From Cyrtodaria siliqua (lineage: Eukaryota > Mollusca > Bivalvia > Adapedonta > Hiatellidae): DNA of 64,000 nucleotides. Each line of letters opens with the position of its first letter. Positions within the stretch are counted from its first letter, which is position 1. The stretch lies in contig JAWPHD010000284.1 of the NCBI GenBank assembly GCA_037043455.1, forward strand, positions 62,001 to 126,000, read 5' to 3'. Shown here piece after piece: positions 11,550 to 23,165 of the stretch. The notes beneath the pieces are model-generated. The model was not told where the DNA came from, did no database searches, and saw only the letters and a program-made list of their open reading frames with translations. Made by a program: the position numbers and the translations under genes.

Positions 11550-11590
11550 TGTCAACCAATACAAATTGACTTATAAAACACGTATAGCCA
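11550..11590 (-). promoter_or_regulatory. Possible core promoter of gene A1
   Basis: On the minus strand this reads GTTTTATAAGTC followed by ATTGGTTGAC, about 110-130 bp upstream of the A1 start codon. TTTATAAG is a TATA-like box; the same block is conserved at 50111-50137 upstream of B1. Placement is by similarity and spacing only. Confidence 0.35.
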
Positions 11591-11689
11591 AACCACAAAT
11601 ATGTTTATCAACAAAAACAGGATGCTATGTCGTAAGTATACAAGTGTTTTACTTGATGACAACACTTGGCTGAATAACAGTGAAATATT

Positions 11690-12140
11690 GTCCTATGATA
11701 CATAACACAAATGGAAAATGTGAATATAGACAGTATTGGTTAGAGGTCACAGCCATATTTTGAGGGTTCAGTGCAAAACTATTGTATCTCCTTCTTTATT
11801 CATATGTAGTTGCAATAGTTTTAAGCTGACCCCTCGATTTATATAACATGGTACATAACACAAATGGAAAATGCGAATATAGACGGTATTGGTTAGAAGT
11901 CACAGCCATATTTCGAGGGTTCAGTGCACAACTATTGCATCTCCTTCTTTTTTCGTATGTAGTTACAATAGTTTTGCACTGACCCCTCGATTTACATAAC
12001 AGTGAAATATTGTCATATGGTACAAAATGTGAATATAGACAGTATTGGTTGGAGGTCACAGCCATAGAAATATTGTCCGAAGATGGAAAATGTGAATATT
12101 GCCAGTATTGGTTAGAAGTCACAGCCATATTTATATTAAT
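11690..12140. repeat. Tandem repeat of about 152 bp
   Basis: Units contain CATAACACAAATGGAAAATG, TATAGACAGTATTGGTTAGA, GGTCACAGCCATA and CCCCTCGATTTA. Two nearly full units are followed by shortened ones. A homologous array with different unit lengths lies at 50280-50700 upstream of gene B1. The location just upstream of both genes is notable, but no regulatory role can be shown. Confidence 0.8.
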
Positions 12141-13078
12141 GTTATACCATTATTAAATCATTCTTCGGAATATGGTATACTACGTTTCGTTTTACTTGTT
12201 TTTATTCAACATATCATCTCTGCATGAAAAACAGGGATCTTTCTCAAATCTATGAGCATGCAGGGTTTCCATGTACGACACAGATCAAAGTATGGTACTA
12301 TACTGAAAAGAAAAAGAAACGCATAATGGGTATGTTACTGCCAATCGAATGATACAGGGCAACATAAGGCCTGTCCTTTCGGAAAGACGGTTTAAGCAGC
12401 ACCGAACACACCAATGGTTACCCCTTTAAAGTTTCATTATCGACAGAATGCGCATTTGGCTCAAGCAGGTGAACAAACTTAGGCTTTCAATGTTGCAATC
12501 TCTTAACATTAAACACAATACTGAAATGGCTTGACTTTTCAAAAAAAAACTTCAGCATTTATGAATTTCGTGTATAAAGTATACGTTCATTAAAAGGTCT
12601 CATTACATGACAGAATTGTACTTTCAGTAATTAGTTGTAGCCATTTTTTGTACAAAAAACATTGAGACATATCTAGAATATTACGTGGAATTAGGTGTAT
12701 ATAATGATGTAGTATTAGGCAATGTTTTGATTATGCGTTTCATTTTCCTTTCAGTATATACAGAACACAATATACATGATATATACTAAAAGAAAAATGA
12801 GCGCAACATTGGCACTGATTTCCGCTATATAATGTATAACTATATACTGCACGCTTAATTCCACGTAATATTCCAGAGAAATCTCAAGATGTTTTGTAAC
12901 AAAAGTGGGGGTGGGGGGTGGGGTGAACTTCAAGGGATCCCCTTTTCAGCATTAGTTAGAGAAAGGACCGGACTATAATTGTTTAGGTTTTTTAATCACA
13001 GTACACTTTGTAACTCGAAATGCATACATGTTGAAGTTCCGCTCGGAAGATTTGAGCCATTTCAGTACTGTATTTATC
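12141..13078. other. Non-coding segment shared with copy B
   Basis: Aligns with about 50701-51600. It contains poly(G)/GT-rich GGGGGTGGGGGGTGGGG near 12905-12921, shorter in copy B. No gene seen. Confidence 0.55.
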
Positions 13079-13406
13079 GTAAATTATTATTATTATTATT
13101 ATTATTATACCATATTTATATAGCACTCTTTTCATATTTAACATACGTTCAAAAGTAAAACAATAATACATTCACAAACAGTCAAAACTAAAAAAAAAAA
13201 AGAACAATACATGTATTAACTCTAAGATATGAAGATATTAAGTGGTAAAATATAAAATAACATATATATTATATTGCTAAGATAAAGTTAAGACATTATT
13301 ATTATACTGACTAAAATTAAAATCCGTGTTTTAAAAATAGTACTGTCATAATAAGATGATAAAACAATGGTAATCATTTATGAAATAGTCCAGCTTAAAA
13401 TACACA

Positions 13407-14925
13407 TCAGCCACTATATATCATTAAAAAGAAATGAGATTTCAGTGATCTCTTCAAAGAGTCAAGTGTGTTGGAATTCCGGATTCCCACTGGAAGCGCG
13501 TTCCACAACTTTGGAGCAGCAGTTGCAAAGCTACGGTCACCGTATGTAACTGTACGAGATCTTGGTACTACAAGAGTCAGAGTGTCACTTTGGGATCTTA
13601 AGTCACGCTGTGGTCTATACACCTTTAACATGTTTGTGATGTAGCTTGGAGATTGGTCATTTAAGGCTTTATAGATGTGACTCAATATTTTAAAGTCAAT
13701 CCGGTATTACACTGGGAGCCAGTGAAGCTCCTTTAACACTGGTGTGATGTGGTCGAAACGAGATTTCCTAGTAATGATACGAGCTGCTGTATTTTGAACT
13801 GTTTGAAGTTTGTTCAAAATTGTCTTAGGTAGACCGCTAAGCAGGGAGTTACAATAGTCAAGTCTGGATGTAACAAGGGAATTTACAAGGGTTTTGGTTG
13901 CATCAATGGTTAGATATTGTCTAATGTGACCTATTTGTCGTAACTGGGCGTAACACGACCTACAAACAGCATTCACCTGTTGTTCCATGTCCATTTTGGA
14001 ATCGAGAAATGCTCCCAGATTTCTAACACATGATGATGGTTTTATCTCAGAGTCTCCAACTTTAATAGATATGTCAGATATACACTCCACATTGCGCTTG
14101 GAGCAAAACAATATAAGTTCTGTTTTGTCTGCATTTAGTTTTAGCATATTGTGGTGCATCCAGGAGATAATATCATTGAGACAGGCTTCAACTCGCCGTA
14201 TAACTTCAACTTGATAAATTTTGTCTAAAGGTTCAAATGATAAGTATAGCTGAGAGTCATCAGCATAGAAATGATGATTTAGTCCATGGTTTCTACAAAT
14301 TGCCCCTACAGGTTTGGTGTACATGATATAGTTTTTGGGCCCCAAGACCGATCCTTGTGGTACACTGTATTTCATAAGCACTGGATTGGATAGTTCGCCG
14401 TCAATGCACACAGTTTGATAACGATCACTTAGATAGGATGTCATCCATGCAATTGGCTTACCGGCTATTCCAAATTCATGTTCAAGGCGATCGAGTAGTG
14501 TGCTATGATCGATGGTGTCAAATGCAGCAGAGAGATCCAGTAATACTAAGATAGTAACATTGTTCTGGTCTAAAGACTGGAGAATGTCACTCTGGACTTT
14601 GAGTAAAGCAGTTTCGGTAGAGTGACACTTTCTGTACGCCGACTGATGTTTCTCGTTAAGGGACAAATGCTGTTCCAAACGTTTGTCGACTACCTTCTCT
14701 AACACCTTTGAGATAAATGGGAGATTGGACACAGGTCTGTAGTTTTTAAGAGTGTTTTGATCAAGGGTTGGCTTTTTTAATAGAGGTCTTATACGTGAAC
14801 TTTTAAATGTCTTTGGTACGTATGCCGAGTGTAGAGATGAGTTGATGATCTTCGTCAGAACAGGTAAAAGTTCATCAAGACATGATTTCAACAACCATGT
14901 TGGTATTGGATCTAATTCACACGAT
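13407..14925 (-). pseudogene. CR1-type LINE reverse transcriptase
   Basis: RT blocks in order: [67 protein letters not shown], and [10 protein letters not shown] with the catalytic YADD. A C-terminal part follows, with [20 protein letters not shown] and, after an in-frame stop at 13707-13709, SRTVTYGDRSFATAAPKLWN, which is typical of CR1 C-termini. One frameshift (about 14930) and one nonsense codon make the copy non-functional, yet most of the frame is open, so the insertion is fairly young. It was gained after the A/B split. Confidence 0.86.
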
Positions 14926-16120
14926 TTATTGCGGAAAATTTAGGATTATTCGTTCCACTTCCTTGGATGTAGCAGGAGTAAAATCTGTCAGATGATTTTC
15001 TAGTGGTACCTGAACCGAGTCAATATTCATGGAATTGGAACCAGAATGATTTCCTGAAGATATATCGCATCTAATGGTTTCTATTTTGTTTATGAAAAAG
15101 TCACTGAAATCCTGTGCCAGTTTCTTAGATGAATTGTTGGAGGGTAGTATGATATCATTTGAAGCGCCTAACAGATGTTTGGTTACCTTAAAGATACTTT
15201 TTTGGTCATGTCCACAGGATTCTATTTTGTCAGAGTAATAACTGACTCTAGCTTGTTTAAGTAGTTTATTGACCTTTGCACATTGGTTTCTGTAGATTTC
15301 GTGGTGAACTGTTAGTTTGGTTTTACGCCATCGTCGTTCCAGCTTACGTTTCCGGTGTTTAGCGTCATGTAATTCCTCATTAAACCAAGGACAAGATGGC
15401 CTGAGAATAATCGTCTTTGTACGTAACGGAGCATGCTTGTTGATAAGTGCTGACAGTTCATCCGTGTACACATTGACGAGAGCATCAAGGTCTGTGCATT
15501 TTAAAGCATCGTGTAGAGTTTCTGATGTTTCGATATCGGTTTTAAAGTAATCAATGTTTATAGAGCGAATTTTTCTGAAAGATACAGTCTTGCTGACAGG
15601 GGCAGGTCTTGCCGCTTTAACACTAAAAGTCACTGCGAGATGGTCACGCGCTACTTTTCCAGAATTATCAGACAGGCCGGGATCAGTAACTTCTACAATA
15701 GAAACTATGCTCTCAGTATCTCTAGTGATCACAAAATCTAACGTATGTCCACCAATATGTGTGGGTTCACTGACATGCTGCCGCACACCACACGAGTCAA
15801 GAGCACTGATGAATCTGGCAGAATCCCTATCTGTGGGATTGTCTAAGTGGAAGTTAAGATCACCAACAATTATGATGTTCTTATCTATAGTTGCATATCT
15901 GGATAGAAACACTGGCCATTCGTGTTCAAGAATGTCACTTGTTTTGAGACCATTTTCTCGTGTTGGTGGTGGCCTATATATCACTGCTAGACGTAAGGAG
16001 TAGCCATTTATGGTCATATTACAGTCCATGATCTCAAAATTGGAGAAGTTACTATCACGACTTGATTCTACTATACGGATGTCTATAGTGGCCCTGTATA
16101 TAAGTGCTACGCCCCCACCA
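14926..16120 (-). pseudogene. CR1-type LINE endonuclease domain (N-terminal part missing)
   Basis: AP-endonuclease-like domain. Visible motifs are LRLAVIYRPP, IIIVGDLNFHLDN (the GDFN-type catalytic block), THIGGHTLDFVITR and, near the end, ARDHLAVTFSV with the catalytic DH. A linker rich in basic residues follows (CPWFNEELHDAKHRKRKLER). The open frame continues upstream into host flank, giving about 20 spurious residues before the element proper. The frame is lost at about 14930 by a one-base insertion, which separates it from the RT. Without the N-terminal catalytic glutamate region it cannot be active. Confidence 0.82.
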
Positions 16121-16125
16121 GTAAA

Positions 16126-17694
16126 GATATTGTAAACATTGTAAATCCTAAGTTTGCTTAACTGCTTGAGCCAAACGCGCATTTTACCTTAAAGGGAAAA
16201 CAGTTGGTGTGTTATTAGTCTTTTTTCCGAAAGGAACGGTCTATGTAGACAAGTACCATTCGATTACCAGCAGCATATTAAACATACAATATATAGCGGA
16301 AATTCCCGAGTTGTGTCTTCTTTTCTTTAAGTATAGTTCCATTTCAGTCTAAATCAAGCTGAAGAAAAAAGGGGGTTTTTGTTAATGGATCGGGGAAAAC
16401 AGATTGTAACAATGCTACTGCTACACTAGTAAGAAGTAGGTCCATGCTGGTGGAAAAGAAACACATGCGTCCCTTTTTGTCAGTATCCTCCAGGGTTCAC
16501 ATAACTCGTTGTTGTTATAGCCCCTCCTGTCAATATCGCCCGACAAAGCTCTAGGTGTTAAAAACGCTCCTAAACTGTATTAGATCGATGCATATTTACG
16601 CTAATACTCCTTACTTCCCTTTGTTTCTATCAATTTAAGATGGGGAGACATTATTCAACAATTCCGTAGATATACAATTAAACTCAATGACATATTACTT
16701 TCTTTTTAATCATAAACGATGATTGCAATATTACAGTGAAGTGTTTGCTTCCTGTCCCCCGTTAAAATCCGCGTATACACAAGGAAACTAAACGAGTAAG
16801 ATAAAGATATGCATAACTTAAACACTACCGAATGTATGTTCGTAATTGATTCATAGCTTTCTTCGGGACGATATTAACAGGAGGGGCTATAACAACAACG
16901 AATGATTTGAACCCCTCTCTTTTGTGTTGAAAAAACTATATTTTGTTTGTCAAAAAGCCATAATATAGCTGGGCGAATACTTTTTCATTTACACTAACCC
17001 GTTTAACTGGGATGACAATAAGGTTAAAGTGAGGTTTGATTAACTCGAGAACCTGGCTTTAATTATAACCCTCATGTTTGCCACTGACCGTTCCAATGCT
17101 TTAATATTTGTGGTGTCACACACTTTGCTTCTGTTTATTCTTTTTGGTTTGCACCTTCGGGTGATAGCCTATGTATTCATTTCGTTTTTTCACAACAAGT
17201 AACCGGTTCCCTGCTCAAAACTTGAAGGATTTAACAGCTTCAATTTTTTACCGGAACTAACCGGTTCTCTGGGCAAAAGTTGAACGCTTGACGAGTACGT
17301 TCAACAACGCGGGAACCAATACGGAAATAACTGGTTCTCTGCTCAAAAGTTGAGCATTTAACAGCGCTGAAACCAATACCAATGTACAGTGTTTATAAAT
17401 CGGCATCTTTTAGCCATTATTCCCGAGTACAGTCTGGCGTTCAGCCAACATATGTCTGATGATGAACTAACAACATTAAATGAGGGATTTTGATGATCAT
17501 TCATCAGTCTGTTTAATAACAATAACGATTATACATTATATAACACAGCATTCACACGGACAAAAAAAATGTATTATGAACTTATCGCAAATGTAGCCCA
17601 TATTTTGTCGCAGGTTGTCCTATTCAAAGTACCTATTTTGATTACACATCTTTAAACAAATCAATGAAAAGGTCCTATTGTATGCACTTAAATA
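16126..17694. other. Non-coding segment shared with copy B
   Basis: Aligns with 51606-53220. It includes a short Penelope-like tail remnant (about 17080-17165, CCACTGACCGTTCCAATGC) also present at 52577-52650. It also has three spaced repeats of a motif with AACCGGTTC(C/T)CTGCTCAAAA at about 17200-17370. No gene seen. Confidence 0.5.
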
Positions 17695-18162
17695 ATCAAC
17701 CATGCAAATAAGTATAATTTCTTAGGTATAATTAAACAACGACTTCATGATAATAAAATACGGTCTTTGCATGAACGTTTAGAAAGTTCATCGAGAGCAA
17801 TATTTTTTAAAGAAATTGTTAGTTTTGATTTTCAATTATTTCTTAAGTGCATAAACATACCCAAACTTAGAATAGCGATGACCAGATTAATTGTCTCGTC
17901 TCTTAGCCTTGTTATAGAGACTGGTAGGTGGCATAGACCTAGAAGTATACCATTAGCAGATAAAATATGTATAATTTGCAACAAACTTGAAGATGAGTTT
18001 CATTTCATTTTAGATTGCGATCTGTTTAAAGACATCCGAAAAATATATATTAATATCTATTTTTGGAATCGACCGAGCATATTCCAATTAAAACTTTTTT
18101 ACAGCAACAATGAAAAAGAAATAACAATTGAAGTGTGTATATTTTTAAAGCATTTGAAATAA
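17695..18162 (+). pseudogene. C-terminal fragment of a LINE polyprotein
   Basis: Open frame with RLHDNKIRSLHERLESSSRA, then SLVIETGRWHRP, and a zinc-knuckle-like ICIICNKLEDEFHFILDCDL. This pattern (basic 'Q.W...L..SS' segment, 'R..SSH.L.IE.GR' and 'C..C...EDE.HF...C') is the C-terminal tail seen in a group of bivalve non-LTR elements. There is no RT upstream, so this is a dead fragment. Copy B has the same fragment at 53220-54641, split by a foldback element. An RT fragment at 56975-57893 may come from the same family. Confidence 0.65.
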
Positions 18163-18666
18163 GGAAAATGCTAATAATTTGATTTGATGTAATTGTAATT
18201 CCATGTCTCATTTTCTCCTTCTTAATTGTAATGTTTTGTGTGTAATTTTACTATTTTATCTTCACATAGTCGTGTGCTGTTTTTTTCACGTTTGAAAATG
18301 CAAACAGAGCATTTTTGATTGTTTGAAACGTATGTGTTTGTGCATACATGGATACGATTAAGTATAATACATCAACCCTAAAATTGATATATTTAAATAT
18401 GTTTAGTCTCCGTGAAATTTTAAATGGAAATACTGAAGTGTTCATGTGTTTTGTTTCTATTTTTGTTTTCTGTTTTTATTCTCTAAAAAGAAGTAAACAG
18501 TATAACTGTGTTTAGTTTTGCATCTGATATTTGTTAATACATATATGTACGGATCTTGCTTCGTCTGATAAAATGTATATGTATAATATTGTATGATCAC
18601 ATGGGCATATGGCTTACTGATTTTGAAAGAAAGTGCTTCTTCTTCGTAAAGCTTATTATGTCATCA
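18163..18666. other. Non-coding segment, absent from copy B
   Basis: AT-rich LINE 3' flank and unassigned sequence. Copy B is deleted from here to about 20775. Confidence 0.5.
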
Positions 18667-18670
18667 TTAA

Positions 18671-18975
18671 AGGGACACACGGCATTACTGAAGTGTTTGA
18701 AATGGATGTCTCGATTTATATATCCAGAATAAGTTTTAGTTTTACCCTTGTTACATTTAAATAAATCACATTTTAAGTATTCACTATTTCGTCTTATTAT
18801 ACTATAATTTTCAATATATTATTTGTGCAATAATATCCAAAAGTAATAATATGCACAAACAAATTGATTAATAGTATTCTATAATTAATATTAATGATTG
18901 AACGAACGCAAGTTTTGCAGAAAAATTAGCAGGACGCAGTGAGTTTTTAAAAAATAAAGATTGCCGTGTGTCCCT
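18671..18975. mobile_element. MITE with TTAA target site
   Basis: 305 bp with terminal inverted repeats AGGGACACACGGCA and TGCCGTGTGTCCCT, flanked on both sides by TTAA (18667-18670 and 18976-18979). A TTAA target is used by piggyBac and Kolobok transposons; the sequence cannot decide between them. It has no coding capacity. Confidence 0.75.
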
Positions 18976-18979
18976 TTAA

Positions 18980-19598
18980 ACATCAGACCGGTAAACTAAT
19001 AATGTTTGGATTGTGTTTTATGAGCACATGCCAATGCACTTCCTAAATATGACCTTGTAAATATTCACTCGCATGCGGGTACTAACATAATTCCACGTAA
19101 TATATAAATCCAAGATGTTTTGTAAAACAAAGGTTGCAGCTAGTTGGAGAAAGGACAAAACTGTGCTGTTCTAGAGTTTCACAGTAGACTTTGTTAAACG
19201 AAATTCAGAAATGTTTAAATTCCGCTTTGACAATATGAGCCATTTCGGTACTGTATTTAATATGAAGAGATTGAAAAAGAGGTGTGCGTCCTAAGATTTC
19301 TCACCTGCTTCAGCCAAACGCTTATTCTATCAATAATGAAACTTTGAAGCGAAAACCTTTGGTGTGCTATGTGTTGTTTTTAGTCTTCCCTTTTTTCGAA
19401 AGTAGAGGTCTAATGCAGCCATGTACGGTTCGATAAACAGAAGCAGCATAGTATAAATACGATATATAGCAGAAATTCCCGAATTAAGTTTCTTTCTTTT
19501 TTTAGTATATTATCTTATATAATATGCTACGTGTATTATCACATAGCTGTCAGCAGTACAATCAAACCATGCTGTAAACGCTGTAATACACTAGTGTA
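18980..19598. other. Non-coding stretch
   Basis: Contains a diverged second copy of sequence found at 12840-13080 and 16150-16330: ATTCCACGTAATAT, GTTTTGTAA, GAGCCATTTC and CAGCATA with ATATAGC. It is therefore an older local duplication. No gene seen. Confidence 0.5.
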
Positions 19599-20027
19599 AT
19601 ATACACTTCTCAAAACTGCTAACTACACCGCTCACGTTTTGGGTTATATATATCGATGGGTTGAATGTTTTTCAATAAAATAAAAAGGAAATACCAATTC
19701 AATCATTTTTACATCATTTCATTTTATTTTTTTCATGGGCAATGCTAGAACTAAACCACAATAAGCAATTACAAACGACCCATGTAAACACTAAAGTCAC
19801 ACTTTTATGAACAAGAAATGAAAAGTGTGACTTTAGTGTTTACATGGGTCGTTTGTAATTGCTTATTGTGGTTTAGTTCTAGCATTGCCCATGAAAAAAA
19901 TAAAATGAAATGATGTAAAAATGAATGAATTGGTATTTCCTTTTTATTTTATTGAAAAACATTCAACCCATCGATATATATAACCCAAAACGTAGCGGTG
20001 TAGTTAGCAGTTTTGAGAAGTGTATAT
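19599..20027. mobile_element. Near-perfect 208-bp hairpin element
   Basis: The left arm (19599-19806) and right arm (19821-20027) are reverse complements with only one single-base indel (near 19631) and one mismatch that I could find, separated by 14 bp. The arms begin ATATACACTTCTCAAAACTG. Such symmetry suggests a recently formed or recently moved foldback MITE, or one kept symmetrical by gene conversion. It lies in a part of copy A deleted from copy B, so no empty site is available. Confidence 0.88.
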
Positions 20028-20514
20028 GCAACGAAGGCCGAATTATCTCTCGATCGCATTCGAAATTGCCTCGACTGAAGGCGGTAATTTCAGGTTAAGG
20101 AAATCGAAGAGACATTTTCGATTGCCCTGTGTGGTATGGGGAAGACCGAAGTATGGGCAGCTACATTACTATATGTGGCTTACGAGGGCTGTTCCAATAA
20201 TACGTGGACTTTTTCGATATAGCACTCATTTTTTGACATAATCCTTTGAGATGCATATATTTTGTAATCCAACCCAATGGAAATCGATTGATTTAAACAG
20301 AAGTTCGATACCATGTATTATTACGTTGCAATGAATGATCTAATAGGATGAGAAACCCATCTACGGAGCAGTCCAAAATGAGACGTCAATCTTTTATTAC
20401 TGCATTAATGACAGGTAATTCATCGGCATAAATACACAAAACTAAAATAGCATTGTCACTTGTATTCCTAAATTATTGAACAAGGAGAATTATGATAAAT
20501 ACAAATAAGTAGAC
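20028..20514. other. Unassigned sequence
   Basis: No gene recognised. It includes GGGCTGTTCCAATAATACGT at about 20189, which resembles text common near mariner-type elements, but no transposase motif follows. Confidence 0.4.
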
Positions 20515-20517
20515 GCA

Positions 20518-20735
20518 CTGTGGCACCGCTAAAAACCACAACTCCGCTAAAGACCACAACTCCGCTAAAGTCCACATAAATTTCAGTGCACACACATTTC
20601 CGCTAAAGTACACAAAAAAACGAACGCCAAAGTCCACAAAATTTTCCGCTAAAGTCCACAAAAAATATTGTCGCTAAAGACAACAAACGTTGTCGCTTAA
20701 GTCCACAACACTATTTCAGCGAAAAACACAACTTT
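20518..20735. repeat. CCGCTAAAGTCCACA repeats, left arm
   Basis: About eight to ten irregularly spaced copies of CGCTAAAG(T/A)CCACA. The reverse complement, TGTGGACTTTAGCGG, is repeated at 24425-24655 in the right arm. Subterminal motif arrays like this are often transposase-binding sites in DNA transposons; that role is inference. Confidence 0.8.
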
Positions 20736-21187
20736 GAATTAATTGTTTTCTCATTTATGAGAGATGTTCCAGCATTTTTTCATTAATTTATGCAAAACAT
20801 ATTTGTCCCAGATGTAGTTTACATGATCCATAAGATTTGTAAATATGCAAAATTTGGCAGGTAGAAGAATTAAAGCGCTAGGTGTGCTCTTTACAGTCAA
20901 TAAATACGTTGTGTTGCAACCGTAACAGTAACAAGTGCATTAGGATCAAACCCGCTTGATTACACTCGCAACACTGTTTGGGCGTATTTCCTGGTATAAT
21001 CACGTATGATGTCATAATCTTATCTATTTAAAATCGATGTTCTTAACTTTGAGTTTGTTATTATTATGCAAAGTGTAACACACTTTTTGATTTGTCAAAT
21101 AGTGCATACGTCATCAAAACCTGTTTTGGCGCCATTTACAAACATTTCATATAGGAGCATCCTGTTACCAATAGTGGAGGATTTCAA

Positions 21188-22100
21188 CCATGTCGTCTTG
21201 TCACGCGTCCGCCAGAACTACAAAACGAAAAGACGACAAAAGACTGTATTTGTCGTCTTGTCGTCTTGACGACCCATTACATAAAGTGAAGCAACATTTC
21301 TATTTAAAGGAAAGCTACATGTGAATGGTATAGTGTTAAAATATATATTATTTATCGGGTAGTATGAGATTCTGTAAAACATAGAAAGTGTGTTTTACTA
21401 ACTAAACGAATTCCGTGGGTAGCCCCAGATAGCATGCATATGTTGGGCCAACATCCATCCAGTGGCATCACTTGTGCTGGCCTTGCATTGGTATATTGCG
21501 TCGGGCCTATTTGATTCTGCTCATCGTTTCCACGTTGGCCCTACATGTTGGTTTATTGTTGGGCCAATGCCTTGTGCTAATAATAAACAATTGGGTCAAC
21601 ATTAAGCCAACTGTGATTTAAAAATAATTATGAAACACTGTTGGCCCGATGTTGGTATTTTATGTTGGGCCCATTTGATTCTGCTCATCGTTTCCACGTT
21701 GCTCCAACATGTTGGTTTATTGTTGGGCCAATGATTTGTGACAATCATGTTAAGTTGGATCAACATCAAACCAACTGTGGAAAAGAGTTGGGCCATTAAC
21801 ATTTGCAGAGGTAGCTAAATAACTTTTAAAATATGATTTGCATGTAGAAATACACAACTTTGCTCGGACACTTTGGCTCTAATTAATAACAGTGCGCATG
21901 TCTACCGGAAGGCGAAATGACGACAAGACGACAAATACAGCCTTTTGTCGTCTTTTCGTTTTATCGTTCTGGCAGGCGCCAAGACGACAAGATGACAGAA
22001 CGACAAAAATAAAGCGTCAAGAGGACAAGTCGCCGCACGAAAAGACGACAACGGGCCACATTTATTTGTCGTCTTGGCGCCTTTCAAATGTTGTCTTCGC
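21188..22100. mobile_element. GACGACAA inverted-repeat element enclosing TTGGGCCAA repeats
   Basis: Edges are rich in GTCGTCTTGTCGTCTTG and its complement (21188-21275 and 21910-22090). Between them, 21425-21800 holds two tandem versions of a ~180-bp unit with CCAACATGTTGGTTTATTGT and TTGGGCCAA. The same arrangement occurs at 55136-56060. It looks like an inserted non-autonomous element nested in the larger one. Confidence 0.55.
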
Positions 22101-22259
22101 GTGTGAAATCGTTCTTTGAAATTTGTGTCCATTTGAACAATTAAGTTACGTAGTTGATGATTAAAATAAAACCAGAGGCCCAAGAGGGCCTGTGGACGCT
22201 CTACTTGCTAACATGGCTCTTATACCATTAATGAAGCCTGTGACTGCAATTTACGTTTT

Positions 22260-23165
22260 TTTGAAAGTTTTAGGTAAAATACAACATTTTTAACTAAATC
22301 AAGGGCCATAACTAAAAAACCTGGTAACGTTTGGTAAAGATCAGATGAAAAATGAAGGCCCTATCATCTTAACGAGGCAAAATATAGCATTTTCAACTAA
22401 ATCAAGGGCCATAACTCTTCTGTTACTGGTCCGATCTGGTTGGTTTTCGAACTTATCCGAGATTTTATTGATATTAATAATCTGGTACAAGTTGGTAAAG
22501 ATCGGATGAAAAATGAAGGCCCTATCATCTTAACGAGGCAAAATATAGCAATTTTAACTAATACAAGGGCCATAACTCCGCTGTAACTGGTTCGATATGA
22601 CTGGTTTTAGAACTTTTTTGAGCTTTCATTGATATTAACTATCTATTAAAGTTTGGTAAAGATAAAATGAAAAATAAAGGCCCTATCGTCTTAACGAGGC
22701 AAAATATAGCATTTCTAACTAAATCAAGGGCCATAACTCCGCTGTTACTGGTCCGATCTGTCTGGTTTTCGAAATTTTCCGAGCTTTCTTTGGTATTAAC
22801 AATCTGGTAAAGTTTGGTAATGATTAGATGAACAATAAAGACCCTATCGTCTTAACGAGACAAAATATAGCATTTTTAACTAAATCAAGGGCCATGACCG
22901 ATATGGCTGGTTTTCAAACTGTTCCGAGCTTTTATCAATATTAACAATCTGGTAAAGTTTCGTAAAGATCGGATAAAAAATGAAGGCCCTATCGTCTTAA
23001 CGATGCAAAATATAACATTTTTAACTAAATCAAGGGCCATAACTCGCTGTTACTTGTCCGATATGGCTGGTTTTCGAACTTGTCCGACCTTTCATTGATA
23101 TTAACAGTCTATTAACGTTTGGTAATGATCAGATGAAAAATGAAGGCCCTATCGTCTTAACAATA
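22260..23165. repeat. Satellite of about 165 bp (AAATCAAGGGCCATAACT)
   Basis: Five to six diverged tandem units with CTAAATCAAGGGCCATAACT, CGATCTG..TGGTTTTCGAAC, GGTAAAGTTTGGTAAAGAT and GAAGGCCCTATCGTCTTAAC. It ends near a GGACGGAAGGACGGACGAC run. The equivalent in copy B is 56235-56965. This satellite type is familiar from bivalve genomes. Confidence 0.85.

Larger units (their letters stand above)
13084..16120 (-). mobile_element. CR1-type LINE, 5'-truncated, with 5-bp target duplication
   Basis: A 3.0-kb non-LTR retrotransposon read on the minus strand: endonuclease, reverse transcriptase, then a 3' UTR ending in GCTATATAAATATGGTA and an (ATA)n tail at 13084-13110. The five bases GTAAA occur on both sides (13079-13083 and 16121-16125), and copy B has the uninterrupted site at 51601-51605. 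This fixes the borders exactly. The ATT/ATA-repeat tail and RT motifs place it with the CR1 group of the jockey superfamily. The 5' end is truncated inside the endonuclease domain. Confidence 0.88.

Noticed and set aside
11796..12128. 110-codon repetitive minus-strand frame (MAVTSNQY repeats)
   Set aside because: A direct translation of the 152-bp tandem repeat; the copy B array breaks the frame.
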